In this document: positions 56,360-64,000 of the stretch, piece after piece | Numbering within the stretch: the stretch's first letter is position 1 | Layout of the letters: the number at the start of each line of letters is the position of its first letter | Assembly: GCF_963678635.1 (NCBI RefSeq) | Contig: NC_087068.1 | Span: 43,577,080 to 43,641,079, forward strand | Length of the DNA: 64,000 bases | Reading direction: 5' to 3' | Source of the DNA: Symsagittifera roscoffensis | Lineage: Eukaryota > Xenacoelomorpha > Acoela > Convolutidae | Made by a program: the position numbers and the translations under genes | The notes under the pieces: generated by a model | Database searches by the model: none | The model's input: the letters and a program-made list of their open reading frames with translations, nothing else | Told to the model about the DNA's origin: nothing

Positions 56360-57462
56360 ATGTATGATAATCCTGAGTATGGGTTATAAAATGTGATGTA
56401 ACCAATTGTCTTTTTGGTATATCTGTCGTATTTGTATATTACTTCAGTTGTTATAAATGGTGGTGGTAGTGATTGAGCTGTTATATTTGGCGGGTTTAAT
56501 GGGTAGGGATGTTGAGTAATGTTGTTTAGTTTAACCGTTATTTCAAATTTTAATTGTAGACTATTTTGTTGGAGTATTTGGATGTTATGATCACGAATGT
56601 CTTCGTGGATGTCTTGTTGATATTGTAGTCTATTGAGTGCCCAGTAGTGGAGTCGGTTACTTTCTGGGTGTTGTCCAAATAATGGTGGAGGTGCTGTGAA
56701 TGTATTCCAGTCTAGTCTTAAAGGAATATTTGTTGATGATTGGTCTCGATATCTAGCGTCGAGGTTATTTGGGAAATTTAAGTTAAAAGGCGGTGGTGAA
56801 ATCTGGCTTATTGATGGTGTTGATGGTAGTGATAATGTTTCTGGTAGTGATGAGGATGTTGTTGTTTCCGTAGAAATATCTATTGGATCATTGATTAAAT
56901 TTGGTTCACCTTGTGTGAATGAATGTGTTGTCCAATATGGTAGTCGTGATGTTTGGTTTGTGGGGTTAAAGGGATTTTCACGAATTTGTTCAGATGTTGG
57001 TGTTGAACCTAAGTAATCTGAGCGTAGGCTTGAGGTGCTACGTTGTGAAAGAAGCGTAGGGGTTTCTGGTAATATACCAATGGGGTTTTCTGGAGTACTT
57101 TGTGATGGGGATTGAGGTATATCAAAATGAACTCGGGGAGTTTGAAAATTTCTGTTTCGTCGAGGATGTATAATTTGTCTATTTATTTCGACTGTATTTT
57201 GGTTTTGACTAGGATTTCGTATTCTACTTAATTCTTGTGGTAGTGTTGGGTATAAGTTATATGTTGGTTCGCTTAGAGGTGCTTGTCGTTGAACTGGTTC
57301 TAGTGGTTCAGATAAGCGAGCGTGTCGTTCTTCAAAGGTATATGGGTTATCTTGAAATGAAAATTCGTGTGGATGTTTGGGGGTTTTGGGTAGTTGAAGG
57401 GGTTGTTGGGTTATCTTGGGATGATGTCGGTGAAGACTGACTGAGTGATTGTTGGTTAGCAA
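56347..57462 (-). CDS. Pro/Asn/Thr-rich ORF, 371 codons, no ATG
   Basis: Open from TTG 57462 to TAA 56347-56349. It contains no methionine codon at all, so it must be reached by splicing, frameshifting or a non-AUG start if it is expressed. The first two thirds are low-complexity and disordered (Pro, Ser, Thr, Asn, Gln) with YPTLP and SPPPF motifs. The last 130 residues look more folded (RLDWNTF, LHYWALNRLQYQQDIHE, KFEITVKLNN, YITFYNPYSG). The end overlaps the env start in another frame by about 13 bases. No known family recognised. Its length and its overlap with env argue for a real gene. Confidence 0.6.
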   Translation of the reverse strand: MLTNNHSVSLHRHHPKITQQPLQLPKTPKHPHEFSFQDNPYTFEERHARLSEPLEPVQRQAPLSEPTYNLYPTLPQELSRIRNPSQNQNTVEINRQIIHPRRNRNFQTPRVHFDIPQSPSQSTPENPIGILPETPTLLSQRSTSSLRSDYLGSTPTSEQIRENPFNPTNQTSRLPYWTTHSFTQGEPNLINDPIDISTETTTSSSLPETLSLPSTPSISQISPPPFNLNFPNNLDARYRDQSSTNIPLRLDWNTFTAPPPLFGQHPESNRLHYWALNRLQYQQDIHEDIRDHNIQILQQNSLQLKFEITVKLNNITQHPYPLNPPNITAQSLPPPFITTEVIYKYDRYTKKTIGYITFYNPYSGLSYICIF

Positions 57463-57488
57463 TTTTTGATGGTTTTTTATTTATTCTT

Positions 57489-57677
57489 TTAGTGGAAAAA
57501 TTTATGTTTATTATAGTATTCTTCTAGAAAAAGAATTAGGAGGATTGTTGCTAGGGCGAATGTGATGATTGCTTTCTTTATACATTTGCATATTGTCAAG
57601 ATGAGGGATGATAGAAATGTTATAAAAATTACAAATATTAAAAAAATATCTGTTCTACTAAAAATGGTTCGTATCAT
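57489..57677 (-). CDS. Small hydrophobic membrane protein, 62 aa
   Basis: ATG 57677 overlaps the preceding TGA by the ATGA arrangement; stop TAA 57489-57491. A short N-terminus (MIRTIFSRTD) leads into about 20 hydrophobic residues, a CKCIKK basic turn, a second hydrophobic stretch and a charged LEEYYNKHKFF end. This predicts a two-helix hairpin membrane protein. No family recognised. Same caveat as its neighbour: composition bias could produce it by chance. Confidence 0.5.
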   Translation of the reverse strand: MIRTIFSRTDIFLIFVIFITFLSSLILTICKCIKKAIITFALATILLILFLEEYYNKHKFFH

Positions 57678-57904
57678 TTAGATAAGTTTTGTGAATCGTA
57701 CCTGTGGATATAGTCAATAGCTTTCGAAAGTTGGAGGTATAGTTCAAATATGGAATAGAAAATTAAAAAAATATTGCAAAAATTGATTAAGATTATTACA
57801 AAAGATTCAAAGGTATCAAAAAGAAATATGATTAAAAGTTTAAATATCGTTAAAAAGTTTATGAGAATGTTAAGAATTATATTGACTGGTCGAGAGAAGA
57901 GCAT
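57674..57904 (-). CDS. Small hydrophobic membrane protein, 76 aa
   Basis: ATG 57904 to TGA 57674-57676. Most of the protein is two long hydrophobic stretches rich in Ile, Leu and Phe, followed by a polar tail ending HRYDSQNLSK, so it probably spans a membrane once or twice. Its TGA overlaps the ATG of the next ORF (ATGA). It lies between integrase and env on the coding strand of the element. I do not recognise a family; a small channel-like or matrix-associated membrane protein is only a guess. AT-rich DNA can encode chance hydrophobic frames, so reality is uncertain, but the start-stop overlap supports it. Confidence 0.5.
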   Translation of the reverse strand: MLFSRPVNIILNILINFLTIFKLLIIFLFDTFESFVIILINFCNIFLIFYSIFELYLQLSKAIDYIHRYDSQNLSK

Positions 57905-58496
57905 TTAAGAAATGGCTTCTTGATCGAATATTTTTTGGTGTTTGGGGCAATTTTCAAGTGTGGTCGAATTATTTATTGGTTTTTTGACAAGTGGGTTGAG
58001 TTTTGTGAAAAATTGTTGGGGGCGAATTTTATGGTGATCGGGCGGTCTTCTTTTTCTTCATTTTTATTTGTCAAATGATCTGGGGTATTTTTGAGATTTT
58101 TTTAAAATGCTAATTAAAATGGTCGTTCTTTTACTTTAGGCTAATTTAACATATTTGTTTGGGGGGTATTTGAGGTCTCAGTTGGGGAAATATTGTTGAT
58201 CTTTGGTTTATTAGATAAGGGAGGGTTATGATATTATGGTGATATTTATTTTAGTTGTCAAGTTGGAATGGTTTGCTTATTTTTGACCTGGAGGTCGCAA
58301 AGTTATAGTTATAGATATGCCTGGAGTTTTAATATCATTCGTCTAGTTGATTTGCGCTAGAGTTAGAGAAGGTGACGGATTGGATGAATCCTATTGGCTA
58401 ATTATGAACTAGAGTCGCTGCGTGTTTGTCAGCATGTTATTTTGAAAAATGAAAGTTCAAAATATTTCAGAGGTGCAAAGATTATGAAATATAAAA
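57905..58496. other. Non-coding spacer after integrase
   Basis: About 590 bp without a protein-like frame on either strand. Its position between pol and the env-side ORFs makes it a candidate for splice acceptors or a leader of subgenomic RNAs; none could be fixed by eye. Confidence 0.3.
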
Positions 58497-60233
58497 TTAA
58501 AGCTGTTTTTGAAATTCGACTTTCTTTAATATTTTAGATTGTGGAATGAATGTTTTATAGTTTTTACGTGGTTGGTTTCTAAGTCGTGATGACTCTCTAT
58601 GTTCTGATTTGTCGATTTGTTCTAGGGGTATTATTTTTTCTGTCAATTTTCTATTTTTTCTTTCTTTTTGAGGTATATTTTGATCTAGCTTTTTTGTATT
58701 GTTTTTTGTTGTAGTTGATTTTTTATTTTGATTTTCGAGATAAATGTCATGTTGTTCCTTTGTTTTATTCTCCGTATGTGGGTTATTTTGAATAACTTTT
58801 AAACCTGTGAAAGAATATAATTGAGTTAGTTCGCGTAGTGCGTATTCTTTTGGGTAATAAGGTAATAGATTGTTTCGATGTTGAACAAATTCTTTTTTGT
58901 CTGAGTCGGTGATTTTATATGTGACATCAGTGGGTTTGGCAATTATTTGGTATGGTCCTTTTCGAAGGGGTTGTAATTTTTTAGAGATTCCTTTTTGAGT
59001 GTTAAAATTGGGTATTAAAACAAATGTTCCAATTTTTAAATCGGAGGCTGGTGTAAAGCGTGAATTTATTTGTTCATTAATGTTTTGCCTTTGTAACAAC
59101 TTTTTTGTTACTTTTTGGTAAATTTCATTGTGCTTTTTATCTCTGTTTAAAATCCATTCGGTGTGTGTACCGGAGGCTAATTTAAGAATTTGTGGGTGAT
59201 GAAAATGATCTTCATCGTGTGTGTGTAAAGGTAGGTTATAACAAATTGAGTCTTCTTTCGGTTGGCAATGACTTTGTGCATTTTTATGAGAGTTTGCTGT
59301 AAACATAATTGGTTTGCGTGGCTTTTGATTAAAAACCATTTCATATGGTGACATTCCTAGAGTTGTCGTGATTTGTGAAGTATATGCTACGGGAAATAGT
59401 TTTACATCTGCTGACCATTCGGTGTATTTTGTATCATTTCCATTGATGATACATCTAAGATATTCTTGTAGTGAACGGTTCATACCTTCGGCTAAGCCGT
59501 TTGTCCAAGGTGCGTGAGATGTACGTGGTTTGTGTTTGATGTTATATAAATGACATAGTGTGATGATTTCATTATTTATGAATTCCGTACCGTTGTCTGT
59601 AACTAAAATTTCTGCTAGTCCGAATTTGGCTATCCAGTGTTCATAAAGTGTTGTGTAAGCGTAATAAGCGTTACAATGTGGTACTGGGTTAAGTGCTACA
59701 TAATGTGTAAATGCGTCATTAATTACCATAATGTAGGAGTTTCCTTCGGATGATGGTGAAATTGGTCCTTTTGTATCAAATGAAATACGGTGGTTAAAGT
59801 ACAAACTTTGTCCTTTAAAGTCTTGTTTTTGTGCTATTTATTTTTGATTTGGATAAGGTTTATTTAGCTGACATACTATACAATCATTGCATAGTACTTT
59901 TATCCAAATTGGTGCATTTGGAAAATAAAAGTTTTGTATGAAATTTGAATATGTTTTCTCTGATCCAAAGTGTCCTTTAATGTTTTGTGTATGTGAGATA
60001 TCAAAAGCTATGAGAATCATACTTAAAGGGAGACAGGGAACTGTAGATTCATTTAATTGGTATTCTAGAAGGTCTGTGTTTTCATTAATTGTTGTATTAT
60101 TAAATTTTCGAAAATATCGGAGGAGTGTTTTATTTCCTAATATTGTTGTATCTGCCTTTACGGGTTTAGTTTTATATTTTTGCCATGATTTTAGTTGTCT
60201 AATTATTGTGTCAAGATTTTGATATTGTTTCAA
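58497..60233 (-). pseudogene. Integrase, split by an in-frame TAA
   Basis: Two blocks lie in one frame: 60233-59838 and 59804-58497, separated by TAA 59838-59840. The first holds the HHCC zinc domain (HTQNIKGH, then CNDCIVC). The second holds the catalytic core: D in SFDTKGP, D in VTDNGTEF and E in NGLAEGMN, with exactly 35 residues between the last two. A Lys/Arg-rich C-terminal tail follows. Neither block begins with ATG, so translation should come from RT. However, the frame differs from RT, with the change most likely near the G5 run at about 60260-60264. The product would insert the cDNA. As written, this copy would not make a full integrase by conventional translation. Confidence 0.85.
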
Positions 60234-60466
60234 AGTATTAATTGTAATTTTATCTGCTGGGGGAGAAAAATGTTTTCTATTTCTAATTTATCAATTGTAT
60301 CAAGTGGGTCATGGAGGTCAAAAACTTGATTTATTGTGTATTTTGAATCGTTTGTTTGCGGTCCTGATAAATTTATTTTATCAGTTAGATTTTTTTTTTC
60401 AATTAACGGAAAAAAGTCTTTTTTTAAACGGGTGTTGTTTTACTCTTTTTTGTTGGGTGTTATTTT

Positions 60467-62155
60467 TTATCCATTGTGAATATGGAATTGGTTTGAAAGT
60501 TGATGTTCAAAGTAGATCAACTTCGTAGTGGTTATTTGGCAATCTAAATAAAGTGGGAAGTGTTGTAAATTGTTTATCTGTGATTGTTCAACGTCAGTTT
60601 TTACTGCATATTTGCATTCTAGTCGGGGTGATGTTTCGTCTTTTGCAAGGTAAAATTTGATATTTTTGGGTATTTCAACTGTAGTTTTTCGTGTAAGTAA
60701 TTCAGGTGGTGTATTTCGACTTAATGTATCTGGTAATGCGAGATTTTTTCCTGCTGTCCAAACTATATGTAAGTTTGGGAATTTCATTAGAATTAGTTGA
60801 AATCTATAAACTCGATGATTTGGATTGGATTTTTGTGTAAAGAGAAAAATGATTGGTTTGTGATCTGTAAATAGAACTGTTGGATGTTTTGATCCAAGTA
60901 TCAGAAATTCATATTCTGTTAGTGTATATATTATGGCTGTACATTCTCTCATTAGAGTTGAGAGTCGTAGCTCTGCTTGAGTGAATAATCGAGAATTTGC
61001 TGATATAAGATTCATTTTGTTTGTGCCATTTTGTGATTGTAATAATGCTGCGCCGATGCCAAAATTCGAAGCATCGCACAATGCATAGAATGGTTGATTT
61101 GGATCTGGAATTGTATTCGAAATTTGTTCAGTTAAAATTTTTTTAATTTCTTCAAATCGTGCTTGATGTTCTGTGTTCCATTCAAAATTATTTTGTTGTC
61201 TAAGTATATTATAGAATGGTCTTAGGTATAATTGCATTTTATAGACATATTTGCTTAAAAAATTTAACATTCCAAGGAATTCTTGGATTTTCTTTTTGTT
61301 TGTTGGTGGTTGGAGCTTCTGAATAGCATCAATGCGTAATTTTAATGGAATGATTGTTTTTCTTTCTATATTGTGTCCTAAGAATTTAACTCGTGTTAAA
61401 AAGAAGTGTGATTTATCGGGGGCGGCCTTCAGATTTTCGTTCTGAAGTATTTTGTGATAGTGTTCTAAAACATTAAACATTTCTTCTTTTGTCTGTGATT
61501 GCATAAAAACATCGTCTAAATAGGTGATTGCATTTTTCGTGAGTATTAGTGGTCTAAAAATTTTACTCATAAAAGCTGAAAATGCTGCTGGTCCTATGGA
61601 TATTCCATAGAATATGCGGTTGAATTCATATTGCTGATTTCCAATAACAAATTGTGTTAAGCGTCGCGATTGTTCATCTAGTGGCATTTGATTATATGCA
61701 CTATTCATATCTGCGGTTGTAAAGTATTTTCCGTTTATTTTTGTTAAAATGACTTGTATTGGTTCAATAGGCCAATTGCATTTTGATTCGTCTATTAGTG
61801 AATTAAGATATCTAGCGTCTAGAACTATTTTTAATGATTCTTTTTTTGCTAGGATGATAACAAGGTTGATAAATGTGTTACCTTTTGGTTGTTCTTCTTT
61901 GTTTACCGGTGATATAATTTTGCATTGTTCTAAAATATCGAGTAATCTGTTCACTTTATCGTGTAAATGAATTGGTACTTTACTTGCTCTTTGTTTTTTG
62001 AAAACTGCGTCAGGTTTTAATGGGAGATGTAGTGATGAACTAATTTTGCCAACATCAAATTTGGATGTTGCATAGACTGATGAATATTTTATTAGCTGTT
62101 TGGCTAACTTATCAAATTCGTCTTGTGTTATTTGTGAATGTTGGAACTTAAACAT
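60467..62155 (-). CDS. Reverse transcriptase-RNase H
   Basis: Starts at ATG 62155, six codons after the in-frame TAA that ends the protease frame. RT landmarks in order: LDARYLNSLI, FTTADMNSAYNQMPLD, FGI-like FYGISIGPAAFSAFM, active site TYLDDVFMQS (about 61500-61525) and VKFLGHNI. The connection is followed by RNase H with FYALCDASNFGIGAALL, the MRECTAIIYTL glutamate and FTDHKPIIFLF, ending in the KNLALPDTLSR motif. These are Ty3/gypsy-type motifs; the second active-site residue is Leu (YLDD). The frame ends at TAA 60467-60469, but similar-looking coding sequence continues beyond it through another TAA. Confidence 0.93.
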   Translation of the reverse strand: MFKFQHSQITQDEFDKLAKQLIKYSSVYATSKFDVGKISSSLHLPLKPDAVFKKQRASKVPIHLHDKVNRLLDILEQCKIISPVNKEEQPKGNTFINLVIILAKKESLKIVLDARYLNSLIDESKCNWPIEPIQVILTKINGKYFTTADMNSAYNQMPLDEQSRRLTQFVIGNQQYEFNRIFYGISIGPAAFSAFMSKIFRPLILTKNAITYLDDVFMQSQTKEEMFNVLEHYHKILQNENLKAAPDKSHFFLTRVKFLGHNIERKTIIPLKLRIDAIQKLQPPTNKKKIQEFLGMLNFLSKYVYKMQLYLRPFYNILRQQNNFEWNTEHQARFEEIKKILTEQISNTIPDPNQPFYALCDASNFGIGAALLQSQNGTNKMNLISANSRLFTQAELRLSTLMRECTAIIYTLTEYEFLILGSKHPTVLFTDHKPIIFLFTQKSNPNHRVYRFQLILMKFPNLHIVWTAGKNLALPDTLSRNTPPELLTRKTTVEIPKNIKFYLAKDETSPRLECKYAVKTDVEQSQINNLQHFPLYLDCQITTTKLIYFEHQLSNQFHIHNG

Positions 62156-62170
62156 TGTTAAAAATTTCTG

Positions 62171-64000
62171 TTAATTCTCTGTATAGTTATTTATGTTGAA
62201 TGTAGGTTTGAAATATGGGGTTTTTGTGAAATAATCTGTATTTCTTTTTTCATTACTTATTATATTATTTATGGATAATTCTTCATGAAGAATTGTGGAT
62301 TGACAAATATCTAATAATTGGAGTATATTATTTACGCGGTATGCTTCTTTGTGTACTGGTGATATCGTAGCGTTGGTTTTGCAATATCCCAAAAGTCCTA
62401 AAGGTAATGTTACTTGATAGGGTGTATTATTGTATACATGTAACGAAATAATATCTGAATTCGAGCTTTTCAAATATTTTATGGATGAAATTGTGATTTT
62501 GAAAAATTTATGGATAGGTTTGAATTCAAAGTCTGACATATAGAGTTGTTGTTTATTTTGTTTTTTATCATATTGGTGAACTTGTTTTATTGAAAAATTA
62601 TATATGTTTCCTGATAGTGGTTTCAGGTGTTTTCTTTGTTGGTTATATATTGGATAAAATTTTGAAAAGAATGGTGGTTGTTTGTTTAATCTTTGAAAAA
62701 ATGTTAGGGATGTGTCTTTTGTTTTTGTGTATTTATCTTTGATTAGTATTTTACTATTCAAAATGTTGATTGTTGGTATGTATTTAGAGATAAATGGTAT
62801 TCCAATGATATTGTGTTTAATATCAGTGATATGAAATATTTGTTTAAATGGTTTATTTAAAATTTTATTTTGCTCTATTGTTCTTGTGGGGAGAAGAAAT
62901 AATTGAATTTTTCCATAGTTTACCAATGTTGATCCTTGTGCTGTTGCTAGTTTACTGGAGGTTTCAAGAGGTGTTAGTTTTGGGTGTAATGTTTTTATCT
63001 CATTCCATGTGGGAATGTTTATTATGTTTGATTCTGCTCCTGAATCAATTAAAAAATCAATTTCAAGATCTGGTGGTTGAAATTCTTTGTTTCTTGGACT
63101 TTCTAAAAGAAATGGTATTGTCCAAATTTTTTCTTTGGGTTGTTCTTTTTGTATATTATGATAGATGTGATTTGTATTCAAGCATTTTGTTTTGGCATTT
63201 TCATTGGATTGATTTGTAGTGTTGATTTCGTTAGTTTCTTGTGCCGTTTGTGTGGAATGGATGGGTTTAATATAATAATTATGAAGGAGTTCTAATTGAT
63301 TTTCATATATATGTGATGAAAAAGGTTGTTCATATATAATAGGTTCGTAGTCATTTTCGACTGCTATCATATTTATGGAGATAGTGTTCTCTGTATCACT
63401 TTCTGAATCTGATGATTCACAGTTTATTTGATTTAGTTGTAGTTCGTTATTTCCTGTGTCATCAATACCTCGGGGGTCTGATGTTGTTTCTGGATTTGAT
63501 TGTACTTGATTAATATGTCTTTGATGTTTAGTCGTACTACTTCTGTGGCGATTGTTAGAATTATTATAATGGTTATTATTTCTGTGTGGTGATTGGGAAT
63601 AATTTCTACAACCATTATTATAACTTGAATGTCGATTTTGTGAATTATTTTGTGATCTGTTTTGATAATTATTGTTTGGTCTGTTATAGTTTGATCTGTT
63701 ATATGAGTTATTCCTTGATCGATTGTTCGGGTAATTCTGGTTTCGGTTGTTTGAATAACTTCTATTTCGATTATTGGAGTAGTTTCTATTTCTATTATAT
63801 GATGAGTTTCGTGACTGATTGTTTGGATAGTATTTATTCCTTGATTGGGAATTAGATCTAGAAACAAATTGTGTTGTATTCGAATTTGATCTGGAGTAGT
63901 TATTTCGACTATTTGGTCTATTGTAATGATTTTGTGACGAATTTTGTGTATTTCTTCGTTCTGGTGATCTTCCTCTATAACTTGAGTTATATGGTGATTG
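62171..64000 (-). CDS. Gag C-terminus plus aspartic protease (5' partial)
   Basis: The frame is open from the window edge to TAA 62171-62173, at least 609 codons, although the first ATG inside the window is 63370. The N-terminal 130 or so residues are extraordinarily rich in Asn, Ser, Arg, Tyr and Gln (repeats like YNRSNYNR and NNRNRSYSNN). They probably act as a nucleic-acid-binding nucleocapsid tail in place of CCHC knuckles, of which none is visible. After an acidic Ser/Asp stretch comes a retropepsin with FLIDSGAESNI at about 63028-63060 and a downstream IIGIPFIS segment. The frame is identical to that of the RT ORF, with only the TAA and a few codons between them. Confidence 0.82.
   Translation of the reverse strand, partial: QSPYNSSYRGRSPERRNTQNSSQNHYNRPNSRNNYSRSNSNTTQFVSRSNSQSRNKYYPNNQSRNSSYNRNRNYSNNRNRSYSNNRNQNYPNNRSRNNSYNRSNYNRPNNNYQNRSQNNSQNRHSSYNNGCRNYSQSPHRNNNHYNNSNNRHRSSTTKHQRHINQVQSNPETTSDPRGIDDTGNNELQLNQINCESSDSESDTENTISINMIAVENDYEPIIYEQPFSSHIYENQLELLHNYYIKPIHSTQTAQETNEINTTNQSNENAKTKCLNTNHIYHNIQKEQPKEKIWTIPFLLESPRNKEFQPPDLEIDFLIDSGAESNIINIPTWNEIKTLHPKLTPLETSSKLATAQGSTLVNYGKIQLFLLPTRTIEQNKILNKPFKQIFHITDIKHNIIGIPFISKYIPTINILNSKILIKDKYTKTKDTSLTFFQRLNKQPPFFSKFYPIYNQQRKHLKPLSGNIYNFSIKQVHQYDKKQNKQQLYMSDFEFKPIHKFFKITISSIKYLKSSNSDIISLHVYNNTPYQVTLPLGLLGYCKTNATISPVHKEAYRVNNILQLLDICQSTILHEELSINNIISNEKRNTDYFTKTPYFKPTFNINNYTEN

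Larger units (their letters stand above)
52023..64000 (-). mobile_element. Retrovirus-like Ty3/gypsy element with env and accessory ORFs (partial)
   Basis: The minus strand carries, 5' to 3', gag C-terminus and protease, RT-RNase H, integrase, two small membrane ORFs, a Pro/Asn-rich ORF, an envelope-like glycoprotein and a 508-codon ORF. Protease-RT-RNase H-integrase order and the RT/RNase H motifs place it in Ty3/gypsy (Metaviridae). An env after pol makes it errantivirus-like. The 5' LTR and gag start lie beyond the right edge; the 3' LTR was not resolved. The coding strand is A-rich and G-poor. Several in-frame TAA/TAG codons and frame changes suggest this copy is not intact. Confidence 0.9.

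Noticed and set aside
53742..62173. Nuclear genetic code with TAA/TAG as glutamine
   Set aside because: Not adopted as an explanation: Gln is written mostly CAA/CAG in the element itself, and IFT80 and copia frames have no internal TAA/TAG. Decay or errors are simpler; kept only as a question.
63433..63867. A 144-codon Ile/Thr-rich minus-strand frame
   Set aside because: Out-of-frame shadow of the Asn/Ser/Arg-rich gag sequence, which is open over the whole interval in the protease frame.

Overview
The window is metazoan-type nuclear DNA. It is AT-rich and packed with repeats, and the only host gene I recognise is a multi-exon one, IFT80 (intraflagellar transport), with long AT-rich introns and more GC-balanced exons. 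Everything else is mobile or repetitive. I cannot name the species. An env-bearing Ty3/gypsy element, a probable GA-AG intron in IFT80 and many small inverted-repeat elements inside introns would fit a large-genome larvacean tunicate, but that is a weak inference.

Layout. 1-2.8 kb: decayed gag remnants of a CCHC-type retroelement, on both strands. 2.85-3.28 kb: the first of five hAT-type MITEs. 3.7-5.4 kb: a foldback element. 7.9-25.6 kb: a degenerate minisatellite, then about 12 kb of a 114-bp satellite (roughly 105 monomers). A complete Ty1/copia retrotransposon (8794-13676) sits inside the satellite, with identical 338-bp LTRs and a GCTCT target duplication. 25629-25828: a 200-N assembly gap. 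25.8-26.6 kb: one copy of a repeat that recurs at 35.9-36.7 kb. 26.7-33.3 kb: nine 3' exons of IFT80; the 5' exons are not visible. 33.3-51 kb: non-coding DNA with MITEs, hairpins, a three-copy 350-390 bp repeat and tandem/inverted foldback arms at 41-42 and 47-48 kb. 52-64 kb, minus strand: a retrovirus-like Ty3/gypsy element running off the right edge.

The retrovirus-like element is the most unusual object here. Reading leftwards it carries gag C-terminus plus protease, RT-RNase H, a DDx35E integrase, two tiny overlapping membrane-protein ORFs, a Pro/Asn-rich 371-codon ORF without an ATG, an envelope-like glycoprotein with signal peptide and C-terminal membrane segments, and a further 508-codon ORF of unknown function that stops inside a consensus splice donor. 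The reading frames continue coherently through several in-frame TAA/TAG codons and apparent one-base shifts. The copy is therefore either decaying, carries assembly errors, or uses recoding. Its coding strand is A-rich and G-poor, unlike both the host exons and the copia element.
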